A stretch of 64,000 nt of DNA from Chrysomallon squamiferum (GCA_012295275.1 CM022672.1:32417889-32481888), one strand, 5' to 3'; shown: positions 51,501 through 64,000, counted from the first letter of the stretch. Translations and numbers: made by a program. Notes: a model not told the origin generated them from the letters alone.

Positions 51501-53733
51501 GTCTCTGTCACGTCTGAAACACGGTTGTAAGATTGCGAGTATCTGTCACGTCTGAAACAGGGTTGTAAGACTGCGAGTCTCTGTCACGTCTGAAACACGG
51601 TTGTAAGACTGCGAGTATCTGTCACGTCTGAAACAGGGTTGTAAGACTGCGAGTCTCTGTCACGTCTGAAACACGGTTGTAAGACTGCGAGTCTCTGTCA
51701 CGTCTGAAACACGGTTGTAAGATTGCGAGTCTCTGTTACGTCTGAAACACGGTTGCAAGATTGCGAGTCTCTGTCACGTCTGAAACACGGTTCTAAGATT
51801 CCGAGTCTCTTCACGTCTGAACCACGGATGTAAGATTGCGACTCATGTCACGTCTGAAACACGGATGTAAGATTGCGACTCATGTCACGTCTGAAACACG
51901 ATTGTAAGACTGCGAGCCTCTGTCACGTCTGAAACAGGGTTGTAAGACTGTGAGCCTCTGTCACGTCTGAAACACGGTTGTAAGATTGCGACTCATGTCA
52001 CGTCTGAAACACGATTGTAAGATTGCGAGTCTCTGTCACGTCTGACAACACGGTTGAAAGACTGCGAGCCTCTGTCACGTCTGAAACACGGTTGTAAGAT
52101 TGCGAGTCTCTGTCACGTCTGAAACACGGTTGTAAGATTCCGACTCTCTGTCACGTCTGAAACACAGTTGTAAAATTGCGACTCATGTCACGTCTGAAAC
52201 ACGGTTGTAAGATGCGAGTCTCTGTCACGTCTGAAACACGGTTGTAAGATTGCGAGTCTCTGTCACGTCTGAAACAGGGTTGTAAGACTGCGAGCCTCTG
52301 TCACGTCTGAAACACGGTTGTAAGATTGCGAGTCTCTGTCACGTCTGAAACACGGTTGTAAGATTCCGAGTCTCTTCACGTCTGAAACACGGTTGTAAGA
52401 TTCCGAGTCTCTGTCACGTCTGAAACACGGTTGTAAGATTGCGAGCCTCTGTCACGTCTGAAACACGGTTGTAAGATTGCGAGTCTCTGTCACGTCTGAA
52501 ACACGGTTGTAAGATTCCGAGTCTCTGTCACGTCTGAAACACGGATGTAAGATTGCGACTCATGTCACGTCTGAAACACGGATGTAAGATTGCGACTCAT
52601 GTCACGTCTGAAACACGATTGTAAGACTGCGAGCCTCTGTCACGTCTGAAACACGGATGTAAGATTGCGACTCATGTCACGCCTGTATCACGGATGTAAG
52701 ATTGCGACTCATGTCACGTCTGAAACACGATTGTAAGACTGCGAGCCTCTGTCACGTCTGACACGGGGTTGTAAGACTGCGAGCCTCTGTCACGTCTGAA
52801 ACACGGTTGTAAGATTGCGAGTCTCTGTCACGTCTGAAACAGGGTTGTAAGATTGCGAGTCTCTGTCACGTCTCAAACACTGTTCTAAGATTCCGAGTCT
52901 CTTCACTTCTGAACCACGGATGTAAGATTGCGAGTCATGTCACGTCTGAAACACGGTTGTAAGATTGCGAGTCTCTGTCACGTCTGAAACAGGGTTGTAA
53001 GACTGCGAGTCTCTGTCACGTCTGAAACACGGTTGTAAGACTGCGAGTATCTGTCACGTCTGAAACAGGGTTGTAAGACTGCGAGTCTCTGTCACGTCTG
53101 AAACACGGTTGTAAGATTGCGAGTCTCTGTTACTTCTGAAACACGGTTGCAAGATTGCGAGTCTCTGTCACGTCTGAAACACGGTTGTAAGATTCCGAGT
53201 CTCTGTCACGTCTGAAACACGGATGTAAGATTGCGACTCATGTCTCGTCTGAAACACGGATGTAAGATTGCGACTCATGTCACGTCTGAAACACGATTGT
53301 AAGACTGCGAGCCTCTGTCACGTCTGAAACAGGGTTGTAAGACTGCGAGCCTCTGTCATGTCTGAAACACGGTTGTAAGATTGCGAGTCTCTGTCACGTC
53401 TGAAACACGGTTATAAGATTCCGAGTCTCTTCACGTCTGAACCACGGATGTAAGATTGCGACTCATGTCACGTCTGAAACACGGTTGTAAGATTGCGAGT
53501 CTCTGTCACGTCTGAAACACGGTTGTAAGATTCCGAGTCTCTGTCACATCTGAAACACGGATGTAAGATTGCGACTCATGTCACGTCTGAAACGCGGTTG
53601 TAAGACTGCGAGCCTCTGTCACGTCTGAAACTGGGTTGTAATAATGCGAGCCTCTGTCACGTCTGAAACACGGTTGTAAGATTGCGAGTCTCTGTGACGT
53701 CTGAAACACGGTTGTAAGATTGCGAGTCTCTGA
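45541..53733 (+). repeat. 37/38-bp satellite array 1 (about 8.2 kb, roughly 217 monomers)
   Basis: The main monomer is GTCACGTCTGAAACACGGTT followed by GTAAGATTGCGAGTCTCT (38 bp). A recurrent 37-bp variant ends GATTGCGACTCAT and carries GGATGTAAG, and others have CAGGGTTG, GCGAGCCTCT or TCTTCACG. GC is near 48%, far above the flanks. Variant blocks recur as higher-order repeats. For example, the CTCAAACACTGTTCTAAG variant sits at 48691, 49669, 51404 and 52874, and a 604-bp repeat is seen at 45687/46291. The monomer length is not a multiple of 3 and stops occur in all frames, so it is non-coding. There is no obvious CENP-B box. Confidence 0.97.
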
Positions 53734-54405
53734 CTCGGTGTGAAAACACGTAAACTTTGTTACCTTAGAAATTGATATGCTGCAATATTACATAACTTTC
53801 TAACTGCTACTGCGAAACATTAATCGATGTTAATACTGAAAGAGAAAAACGGCATATTAAAAGAATTTTACGTTATCGCTTATTACAAGACAATGATCAT
53901 TTTAAGTGGTCTAAAGGTATTAACTATAGAAACTTTAAATTAGAACATTATCTGTTGAAATAGTCACACCAAAATGCTACAATAACATGTAACTTTAAAA
54001 CAGTTAATGTGAAACAGTAAAGGATTTAATACTGGAAGGAAAAAAAGGTATCTGTATTTTTATGATGAATCTAAACTGCCTGGCGTACTTTACTTCTTGT
54101 AACCATATTATAAATGCTAAATTAAGTCTCTTTTTTTTTACTTTTTAAAGGTAATACTAGATGAATGTACTTTTTTAATATGTACATATATACCGGTAAT
54201 GTGAAACATTAATGGGAGTAATAATAAAAAAGAAAACAAATGAAATCTGTAATTTCAGAGTATATGTTTACCGTACATCTTCACACACTCACACACAGAG
54301 ACGCAGATGCACACACCATAGTATTGTGTGTGTGTCTGTGTGTGTGTGTCTGTGTGTGTGTATGTGTGTGTGTGTGTGTGTGTGTCTGTGTGTGTGTCTG
54401 TGTGT

Positions 54406-54476
<71 letters not shown>

Positions 54477-55290
54477 TGTGTGTGTGTCTGTGTGTGTGTC
54501 TGTGTGTGTCTGTGTGTGTCTGTGTGTGTGTGTGTGTGTGTGTCTGTGTGTGTGTCTGTGTGTGTGTGTCTGTGTGTAAACACAGAGACACATACATTCA
54601 CACCCACAGTCATTCACGAACAGGCGTAAAGAAATGAACGTACAACATTCTGGCGTTGTTTCAATTTGTAAAACAACGTTTCTATTCATTTACAACGTTG
54701 TATTTTTCTCTGTAGTTTCAACAGAAAGATGCGGAAACTGACAAAATGCGCTCGCGTTTATATGTTTCGGTTGTCATAGAAATAATTGTGTTACCGTAGC
54801 TCTCGTAACCGAGTTGTATAGCAATACAAAATAATGTTAGTATTTGTAGTAGCTCTTGTAGTAGTAGTAATAGTTTGTGTTCTATTTGAGGGATGTGATA
54901 GTTGTCGCAGCCGTTATAAGTGATGATGACTGAAGCAGTAGTAACAGTATTATAGTAATAAAACTAACAGTACTGATAGCAGCAGTAGTAATAGTGGTAG
55001 CAGTAGCTGAAGTAGTAGTAGTTACAACAGTCGTGGTATGGAACAGTATTATAACCACTGTCACCATAGCTACGCTTATATTAACCTACTAATCCTAAAC
55101 TCAATACCATCATTATACGACCAGATATACATCAACCATCCCAGAAAAAAAAGCCTCAGAAAAAAACCCCAAAAGCCTACAATTCCCCCCCCCCCAAATA
55201 ACAAAAATACAATTACTATTATTACTACAACTAGAGCCAAAACAAAACTATAGATCGGTAGTAGTGGTAGTAGTAGAAAGAGTAGTTAAA
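53734..55290. repeat. Satellite-flanking DNA, copy 1 (of 62442-64000)
   Basis: Single-copy-looking DNA following array 1 that reappears with very few changes after array 2 at a constant offset of about 8.7 kb. The copies differ mainly in microsatellite length and small indels (about 54026, 54130-54160, 54200). Confidence 0.95.
54329..54578. repeat. (TG)n with TCTG interruptions
   Basis: About 250 bp of TG with periodic TCTG units. Cysteine-rich or His-Thr-rich reading frames here are artefacts. The counterpart is 63041-63292. Confidence 0.95.
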
Positions 55291-55450
55291 CAGTAGCAGT
55301 AGTAGTAGCAATAGTAGTTATAACAATAATAATAATGACAGTAGTAGTAGTAGCAATAGTAGTTATAATAATAATAATAATAATGACAGTAGTAGTAGTA
55401 GTAGTAATAACAATAATATTGATGATAGTAGTAGTAGTTGTTGTAAAAAT
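54840..55450. repeat. GTA/TAG trinucleotide-rich region
   Basis: Degenerate (TAG)n/(GTA)n and (AAT)n runs, with a short C9 run near 55186. Similar (TAG)n occurs at 56573-56680. The remainder of 55450-57100 is AT-rich DNA with no gene seen. Confidence 0.85.
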
Positions 55451-57104
55451 GAAACAATGAAAAAAGGTCAAAAAAGAAAGAAAATAAAAAACAACAACAA
55501 CAACAAAATAAAAAAATAAAAAAGAATAAAATAAATTATAATAAAGTAAATTCACCAGCTGTTTTATGACTTATTTGTATTTCATATTTATTTACTACTT
55601 TGTATTTACACGTCTACAAATACAAACTATTAGAATTTTGTCACCTGCCTACTCACTTATTTTGTTCTAACAGTCAAACGCTATGCTTTCATCCTCGTTT
55701 TTCTTTCTCTTTTTTTTTCCAACCTTCTCCTTCTTCGCACTGTCTGTACTGACATGTTCTTAATAAGCAAGGTAAACCGCAGACACGTCAGTTTATTGTT
55801 CCAAGGACACGCGGTTCTAAAGACAAATTCTGCTACTACATTAGACTGAACTTATAAACACGAGTAGAGACCCGGCATTAATCTGCAAGACGTGTGTGAA
55901 TGTAGCGCGGAGTCGACACCGGGAGACATGGAATTTCAGTTCAGTGTGGCTGATGGTTTCAGTCACAGAGTGAACGCCGTGTAGGAGTTGAACAGTCGCA
56001 GAGAATAAATACATCGACAGGCGTACTGACTCTACTGAACAACGAGCGGCTTCAATACCTGAAACTCATAATCATCGAGACTATGAAGAAGGGGGAGTCA
56101 AACCCCCCCTCCAAAGTGAGCCAACACAGACATGAATTTTAGGGCAAAACTGTGTTTTTAATCGGTGCAAAATTTATCTGACAAACAAGGGAATGCAACC
56201 CAGTTACTTGTGTTTTTATTCTGTGTAAAGAAACCCGTATATTCCAACCCCTCTACCGCAGCTCACTGGTCAAAAAGAACTCATACACCCACGTTTATAA
56301 TGAATGATATAACATGTGTATTAAATACATAATACATTATTACTCGAAGAGAACCCATACACACACTTTCGTAATGAATGATATAATGTATTTAATACAT
56401 AATATATTATACTAATTATCAAATGTAATCCTTACGCTGGCGTTCATAATGAATAATATATAATACATTTTAAATACATAATAATATAGACATTAAAAAT
56501 ATCATATTTTCACATTGAGTTCATATATATGAAATAAATATTTATAGCCTTTACCCAAATTATTATTATTATTAGTAGTAGTAGTAGTAGTAATAGTAGT
56601 AGTAGTAGTAGTACTAATAGTAGTTATAGTAATTGAAGTACCAGTAGTAGTAGTTGTAGTAATAGTAGTAGTAGTGTATTATACATTATTTTAACGTTTC
56701 TATCACAAATATAAAAACACATCATCATTATCGACATTATTATATTACTAGTACTCTATTATTATTATTAGTATTATTTATTTAGTTAGTTTGTAGTAGT
56801 AGTAGTAGTTGTTGTTGTTGTTGTAGTTGTCTTATTAGTAGTAGTAGCATAAATGTGTTAATCGGGTTAAGATTGCAATATAAACATTCTAAATTAATGT
56901 CAGTTTCGTAATATATTCTTTTAAAAATAAAAACACCAGTATTTAGGCGTATAGAAGAATTACCAGTATTATTATTATATATAACTTAGCATCAGAGTTT
57001 TATCTGTTAACGTGGAACTGGGAAAAATCAAACGCTTATCTGATTATGTGTCATCTGCTACAGCAGTATTTTCACAAGATTCAGCGTTTCTATCCGTCTC
57101 AGAC

Positions 57105-57787
57105 ATATTCACACATACGAGGGATTAGAGCATGTATTTATATTTATATATGCACTTAAGACCTGGCTCTAACTAATTTCTGACGACACATACAAAAATG
57201 GAATATTCAACTTGCCAGTCCCATGTTTCCAGGAAAACACAGATGCACACAGAAATAACGAAAGTCAAAATACGGCGTGCTTTGTGGGAAGCGGTGATTA
57301 CCCTCAGTTACTGGGCAATCTTTTCAAGGTTGTCTTCATGGCCGGACGGTGACGTTGTCAGCGGTATCTGACGGGGTTTGTGAGGTCGTGATTGGACTTT
57401 GTCTTCCTGTGGTAGCGCCGTACTATTATCAAAACACTAATGAAACGTACATAAAAAAATACTCAATCCTAAATTAACACAAACAGAGAGACAGAGACAC
57501 AGACAACAACACATGCAAATTGCGAGGCTACATATAACAGTAGATTAGTGAGCTCTGAGTAACCAGATCTCCACCTTCCATCTGAGTTTGTTATTATTTT
57601 TTTTTTCTAAACTAACCTTTCATAAGTATGAAGTACTAAAGGAATATAACATATCGGTGTATATAATATACACTTTATTCTGTTTCAACAGTGTATTAAT
57701 ATAGATCATACAGAGTAATTCCTATTAGCAATTGAGTAATAATCATAATCATAACAACAACAACAACAACAACAACAGGAACAACAA

Positions 57788-57832
<45 letters not shown>

Positions 57833-59968
57833 CCTGTTATTTAATGATCACCATTCACAGTAAATGTCGAGTAACAAACACGTCGTGTTTCACAGTCTTC
57901 ATTTAGCACACAACAAACGTGTTTACTTGAGTTATTTCCTTTAGCGTTTCGAATTTTTTCTTAATTAATTGTATATTTTGAATAAAAGCTTTTGATACAT
58001 CATCGATTAATTATTAAAAAAAAACAACATATTCTTACTTTGGAGTTTCAAATCAAACATGGATATCAACCTTTTCTAATAAACAGGAATCGTGTTTATA
58101 CATAAATGGTAAGATTACTAAACGCTTAAAACGTGACACAGGATATAGAAAAGGGGATCACTGCGTTTTCATTTTGTGTGTTGAGAGTCTTGGAATCTTG
58201 GTAAGAAATAAGTAACATATATATATACGGTATTGAGATAAACGGCAATGAATTCAAAATTTCACAGTTCGCCGACGACACAGTATTGCTATTAGGTTGG
58301 TGTGATAAAACTCTGTGAGCATCTGCGGAAACAAAATGTTTGATCGATGTATCTGGTCTTAAAGTTAATGCGTATCAAACAAACATAATAAACTTAGGGA
58401 AATACCAAATTAATCATAAAATAATGTGATCAAAACAAAAATTAAAATGGACTACAGAATTTACAATACTTATGGTACAGTTTTCCACGGATCTGTATCA
58501 AGTACAAGAATTAAACTTTAATGCAAAGTTGAACGAGGTTAAAAGACTGCTTGAACAATGGTCAAAATGTTCGTAGTCTCCTCTAAGAAAAATTTCTGGA
58601 ATCAAAAGTTTAGTTTTATCGAAAATTGTTTGTTTGTTGTTTTTTTTCACTGCCAAATCTAACAAACTATTTCTTTAAAATATTAGAAACCTATTTTGTT
58701 TCAGTTTATTTGGAATAAAAAACCTGATAAAATAGCTAGAAAAAAATAAACACCCGCTGTCCCATTATTTGACTATTATCAAAATGGTTGTTTAAGAGCA
58801 CTAATTGTTAAGTTACTTTTTAATGTGTAAAAGACATCGTGGATTAAAGACATAAATTTTAGCCAAGACATTGCCTCTCTTTTGAGTAACTGATTTGAAA
58901 GAAAGTAATTATCCATCTTGGATGACTCAGCCATTGCTAGTGGATCTGAAAGATGTAACCATGGAGTATCAAGGAGAACTTTCAGAATTACAAAATGATG
59001 ACTCGATTAAAGCCCTGTTCAAAATAAAAGGAACAATGATGTGGCTATGTGAAGAAACACAAGCTAAATGTCCAAATACAAGTAGTTTGGCAAGAAAACT
59101 ACTGTTACCATTCCGATCGTCATACTTAGTGGAATGTGGATTTAGTGCTGTGAATACTTATTACTGAAGAAAAGAAACCGACTTCATATCACTAAACGAG
59201 GCGACTTGAGATTGAAATTAAAAAAATGTCTGCCTCGGATAAAATCTCTCTGCAGTAGACATCAGGCTCAAGGGTTTCATTAATTCATTGTAATTGAATT
59301 TATTTAATCTGATGGTAGATATGTTATACACATTCTAAAATGGATTTTATTTGATTAAATTTGAAGTTAAACGCTTTAGTTTTATTTGAAAGATACAATT
59401 TTTTATGTTATGCTACTTCAAAACTGATATTGTTATATCATACTAAACAATTAACGGGTGGGGGAGATGAAGAAATTTGTCATAAAAAGTGGGGCATAGT
59501 ACTAAAATGGTTGGGAACCACTGATCTAGAGCTTCACTGACATTATATTTAGGATCAGCCTACTGTTAAGCAAAATTGCTGAAATGCACAAATTCCTTTT
59601 GGAAAAATGCATTACACATACGGTCAACCTCTCTAGAGAAATCTGAAAGCAGAAGGGACAAGATAATAATACTACGTCAACAGATGTAATATAATGTTCG
59701 CATTAAAAGTGACAATAAATCAGCTTATTATAAGACAGTGGCAAAGAAAGGAATTTTATTTTTAAAAGCTCTTTTTGCTAACGACAACTGGATTTTATGC
59801 GTTCCATTTTGTAGAAACGAAAACATAACTTAAGACCACAATTTTATATTTATAGTGTCTTGTTCCTAGCTATTAATAAAAAATAAAAAAATAAAAATGA
59901 AAAGAGAAAAGCATAAATTTGGTACAGAGTTCTGTAACAAATGGTGGGAAGCTAACTACAAACACCGA
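57105..59968 (+). mobile_element. Tx1/L1-type LINE relic and flank, inverted copy of 37200-39510
   Basis: It begins near CGAGGGATTAGAGCATG and ends at the junction with satellite array 2. The plus strand shows RT block 5 (RKGDHCVFILCVESLGILVRN about 58150-58210), INGNEFKISQFADDTVLLLG with the FADD active site at 58268-58279, SGLKVNA (block after), LSKI and FIWNKKPDKI-like sequence (58700-58740). It continues after an inserted hAT fragment with TVAKKGILFLKALFANDNWI (about 59735-59800). Stops and frameshifts abound. The N-terminal endonuclease and early RT are missing. Confidence 0.8.
58890..59522 (+). mobile_element. hAT fragment (ZBED5/FAM200-like C-terminus) inserted in the LINE relic
   Basis: The plus strand encodes WMTQPLLVDLKDVTMEYQGE and LSELQNDDSIKALFK, then SSYLVECGFSAVN followed by a stop. 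In continuing sequence it gives RKRNRLHITKRGDLRLKL and IKSLCSRHQAQGFH. This is the C-terminal dimerisation region of the SCAND3/ZBED5-type hAT transposases (family core LVERGFSAV..L..KKRNRL). The 3' end GGTTGGGAACCACTG at 59508-59522 is a typical hAT terminus. The 5' part is missing, so it is a truncated insertion. Confidence 0.8.
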
Positions 59969-59969
59969 G

Positions 59970-62441
59970 CTGTAAGACTGCGAGCCTCTGTCACGTCTGA
60001 AACACGGTTGTAAGATTGCGAGTCTCTGTCACGTCTGAAACAGGGTTGTAAGACTGCGAGCCTCTGTCACGTCTGAAACACGGTTGTAAGATTGCGAGTC
60101 TCTGTCACGTCTCAAACACTGTTCTAAGATTCCGAGTCTCTTCACGTCTGAACCACGGATGTAAGATTGCGAGTCATGTCACGTCTGAAACACGGTTGTA
60201 AGATTGCGAGTCTCTGTCACGTCTGAAACACGGTTGTAAGATTGCGAGTATCTGTCACGTCTGAAACAGGGTTGTAAGACTGCGAGTCTCTGTCACGTCT
60301 GAAACACGGTTGTAAGACTGCGAGTATCTGTCACGTCTGAAACAGGGTTGTAAGACTGCGAGTCTCTGTCACGTCTGAAACACGGTTGTAAGACTGCGAG
60401 TCTCTGTCACGTCTGAAACACGGTTGTAAGATTGCGAGTCTCTGTTACGTCTGAAACACGGTTGCAAGATTGCGAGTCTCTGTCACGTCTGAAACACGGT
60501 TCTAAGATTCCGAGTCTCTTCACGTCTGAACCACGGATGTAAGATTGCGACTCATGTCACGTCTGAAACACGGATGTAAGATTGCGACTCATGTCACGTC
60601 TGAAACACGATTGTAAGACTGCGAGCCTCTGTCACGTCTGAAACAGGGTTGTAAGACTGTGAGCCTCTGTCACGTCTGAAACACGGTTGTAAGATTGCGA
60701 CTCATGTCACGTCTGAAACACGATTGTAAGATTGCGAGTCTCTGTCACGTCTGAAACACGGTTGAAAGACTGCGAGCCTCTGTCACGTCTGAAACACGGT
60801 TGTAAGATTGCGAGTCTCTGTCACGTCTGAAACACGGTTGTAAGATTCCGACTCTCTGTCACGTCTGAAACACAGTTGTAAAATTGCGACTCATGTCACG
60901 TCTGAAACACGGTTGTAAGATGCGAGTCTCTGTCACGTCTGAAACACGGTTGTAAGATTGCGAGTCTCTGTCACGTCTGAAACAGGGTTGTAAGACTGCG
61001 AGCCTCTGTCACGTCTGAAACACGGTTGTAAGATTGCGAGTCTCTGTCACGTCTGAAACACGGTTGTAAGATTCCGAGTCTCTTCACGTCTGAAACACGG
61101 TTGTAAGATTCCGAGTCTCTGTCACGTCTGAAACACGGTTGTAAGATTGCGAGCCTCTGTCACGTCTGAAACACGGTTGTAAGATTGCGAGTCTCTGTCA
61201 CGTCTGAAACACGGTTGTAAGATTCCGAGTCTCTGTCACGTCTGAAACACGGATGTAAGATTGCGACTCATGTCACGTCTGAAACACGGATGTAAGATTG
61301 CGACTCATGTCACGTCTGAAACACGATTGTAAGACTGCGAGCCTCTGTCACGTCTGAAACACGGATGTAAGATTGCGACTCATGTCACGCCTGTATCACG
61401 GATGTAAGATTGCGACTCATGTCACGTCTGAAACACGATTGTAAGACTGCGAGCCTCTGTCACGTCTGACACGGGGTTGTAAGACTGCGAGCCTCTGTCA
61501 CGTCTGAAACACGGTTGTAAGATTGCGAGTCTCTGTCACGTCTGAAACAGGGTTGTAAGATTGCGAGTCTCTGTCACGTCTCAAACACTGTTCTAAGATT
61601 CCGAGTCTCTTCACTTCTGAACCACGGATGTAAGATTGCGAGTCATGTCACGTCTGAAACACGGTTGTAAGATTGCGAGTCTCTGTCACGTCTGAAACAG
61701 GGTTGTAAGACTGCGAGTCTCTGTCACGTCTGAAACACGGTTGTAAGACTGCGAGTATCTGTCACGTCTGAAACAGGGTTGTAAGACTGCGAGTCTCTGT
61801 CACGTCTGAAACACGGTTGTAAGATTGCGAGTCTCTGTTACTTCTGAAACACGGTTGCAAGATTGCGAGTCTCTGTCACGTCTGAAACACGGTTGTAAGA
61901 TTCCGAGTCTCTGTCACGTCTGAAACACGGATGTAAGATTGCGACTCATGTCTCGTCTGAAACACGGATGTAAGATTGCGACTCATGTCACGTCTGAAAC
62001 ACGATTGTAAGACTGCGAGCCTCTGTCACGTCTGAAACAGGGTTGTAAGACTGCGAGCCTCTGTCATGTCTGAAACACGGTTGTAAGATTGCGAGTCTCT
62101 GTCACGTCTGAAACACGGTTATAAGATTCCGAGTCTCTTCACGTCTGAACCACGGATGTAAGATTGCGACTCATGTCACGTCTGAAACACGGTTGTAAGA
62201 TTGCGAGTCTCTGTCACGTCTGAAACACGGTTGTAAGATTCCGAGTCTCTGTCACATCTGAAACACGGATGTAAGATTGCGACTCATGTCACGTCTGAAA
62301 CGCGGTTGTAAGACTGCGAGCCTCTGTCACGTCTGAAACTGGGTTGTAATAATGCGAGCCTCTGTCACGTCTGAAACACGGTTGTAAGATTGCGAGTCTC
62401 TGTGACGTCTGAAACACGGTTGTAAGATTGCGAGTCTCTGA
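59970..62441 (+). repeat. 37/38-bp satellite array 2 (about 2.5 kb, roughly 66 monomers)
   Basis: Monomer for monomer it repeats 51260-53733 of array 1. The CTCAAACACTGTTCTAAG variants at 60113 and 61582 correspond to 51404 and 52874, and the shared end GAGTCTCTGACTCGGTGTG is at 62434/53726. It starts abruptly within a monomer at GCTGTAAGACTGCGAG. Confidence 0.97.
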
Positions 62442-64000
62442 CTCGGTGTGAAAACACGTAAACTTTGTTACCTTAGAAATTGATATGCTGCAATATTACA
62501 TAACTTTCTAACTGCTACTGCGAAACATTAATCGATGTTAATACTGAAAGAGAAAAACGGCATATTAAAAGAATTTTACGTTATCGCTTATTACAAGACA
62601 ATGATCATTTTAAGTGGTCTAAAGGTATTAACTATAGAAACTTTAAATTAGAACATTATCTGTTGAAATAGTCACACCAAAATGCTACAATAACATGTAA
62701 CTTTAAAACAGTTAATGTGAAACAGTAAAGGATTTAATACTGGAAAGGAAAAAAAGGTATCTGTATTTTTATGATGAATCTAAACTGCCTGGCGTACTTC
62801 ACTTCTTGTAACCATATTATAAATGCTAAATTAAGTCTCTCTCTTTTTTATTCTTTTTAACGGTAATTCTAGATGAATGTACTTTTTTAATGTGTACATT
62901 ACATATATACCGGTAATGTGAAACATTAATGGGAGTAATAATAAAAAAGAAAACAAATGAAATCTGTAATTTCAGAGTATATGTTTACCGTACATCTTCA
63001 CACACTCACACACAGAGACGCAGATGCACACACCATAGTATTGTGTGTGTGTCTGTGTGTGTGTGTCTGTGTGTGTGTGTGTGTGTGTCTGTGTGTGTGT
63101 GTGTCTGTGTGTGTGTCTGTGTGTGTGTCTGTGTGTGTGTCTGTGTGTCTGTGTGTGTGTCTGTGTGTGTGTGACTGTGTGTGTGTCTGTGTGTGTGTCT
63201 GTGTGTGTGTCTGTGTGTGTGTCTGTGTGTGTCTGTGTGTGTGTGTCTGTGTGTGTGTCTGTGTGTGTGTCTGTGTGTGTGTGTCTGTGTGTAAACACAG
63301 AGACACATACATTCACACCCACAGTCATTCACGAACAGGCGTAAAGAAATGAACGTACAACATTCTGGCGTTGTTTCAATTTGTAAAACAACGTTTCTAT
63401 TCATTTACAACGTTGTATTTTTCTCTGTAGTTTCAACAGAAAGATGCGGAAACTGACAAAATGCGCTCGCGTTTATATGTTTCGGTTGTCATAGAAATAA
63501 TTGTGTTACCGTAGCTCTCGTAACCGAGTTGTATAGCAATACAAAATAATGTTAGTATTTGTAGTAGCTCTTGTAGTAGTAGTAATAGTTTGTGTTCTAT
63601 TTGAGGGATGTGATAGTTGTCGCAGCCGTTATAAGTGATGATGACTGAAGCAGTAGTAACAGTATTATAGTAATAAAACTAACAGTACTGATAGCAGCAG
63701 TAGTAATAGTGGTAGCAGTAGCTGAAGTAGTAGTAGTTACAACAGTCGTGGTAGGAACAGTATTATAACCACTGTCACCATAGCTACGCTTATATTAACC
63801 TACTAATCCTAAACTCAATACCATCATTATACGACCAGATATACATCAACCATCCCAGAAAAAAAGCCTCAGAAAAAAACCCCAAAAGCCTACAATTCCC
63901 CCCCCCCCAAATAACAAAAATACAATTACTATTATTACTACAACTAGAGCCAAAACAAAACTATAGATCGGTAGTAGTGGTAGTAGTAGAAAGAGTAGTT
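62442..64000. repeat. Satellite-flanking DNA, copy 2 (of 53734-55290)
   Basis: Near-identical to copy 1 through to the end of the window, including a shortened and differently interrupted TG tract at 63041-63292. It presumably continues beyond 64000. Confidence 0.95.
63041..63292. repeat. (TG)n with TCTG interruptions, second copy
   Basis: Counterpart of 54329-54578 with more frequent TCTG units; non-coding. Confidence 0.95.

Noticed and set aside
45541-53733. CRISPR-like array of regularly spaced repeats
   Set aside because: There are no unique spacers: the monomers are contiguous variants of one 37/38-bp unit in a eukaryotic genome.
54212-54689. Cys-Val or His-Thr repeat proteins at 54.2-54.7 and 62.9-63.4 kb
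   Set aside because: Pure (TG)n/(CA)n translation on both strands; frame content changes with tract length between the two copies.

Overview
This is AT-rich, intron-bearing animal DNA with very dense microsatellites. (TAA)n, (GA)n/(CT)n and (TG)n tracts recur every few kb. It is most likely a lophotrochozoan, probably a mollusc. That guess rests on a small cluster of BTBD3/6-like BTB-BACK-PHR genes, the mix of transposon fossils (Tc1, hAT, pogo, FLYWCH/MULE, Jockey/I-type and Tx1/L1-type LINEs) and the composition. No rRNA, tRNA or CRISPR was seen. Convincing protein-coding content is small: two intact two-exon BTB-BACK-PHR genes on the minus strand (A, 11082-12580; B, 32625-34132) and two exons of an EGFR/ErbB-type receptor on the minus strand (43680-44409).

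Layout. 1-8.5 kb: simple repeats, a hAT-like MITE, a Tc1 transposon nested in an inverted-repeat element, and an internally deleted LINE ORF2. 8.6-14.9 kb: paralogous block A with BTB gene A, interrupted by a FLYWCH/MULE fossil. 15-22 kb: a LINE ORF1 fossil, triplicated local repeats, a long hairpin-forming microsatellite, a plus-strand BTB pseudogene (C) and a hAT fossil. 22-30 kb: very AT-rich DNA with local duplications, two orphan exon-like ORFs and a pogo remnant. 30.6-36.6 kb: paralogous block B with BTB gene B and a plus-strand BTB relic (D). 37-43 kb: a Tx1-like LINE relic and a second LINE ORF1 fossil. 43.7-44.4 kb: the receptor exons. 44831-45030: assembly gap. 45.5-53.7 kb: a large 37/38-bp satellite array. 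53.7-60 kb: array flank and an inverted copy of the LINE relic carrying a hAT fragment. 60-64 kb: a second satellite array and flank that copy 51.26-55.29 kb.

The main structural story is repeated duplication. Each intact minus-strand BTB gene is followed by a broken plus-strand BTB relic, so an ancestral head-to-head pair seems to have been duplicated and each partner lost. The right-hand end looks like a tandem duplication of an 8.7-kb unit (51260-59968) that begins inside the satellite, with the second copy running off the window. Coordinates of pseudogenes and repeats are hand-read and approximate to tens of bases. Splice sites of the BTB and receptor exons were placed by reading-frame and phase continuity.
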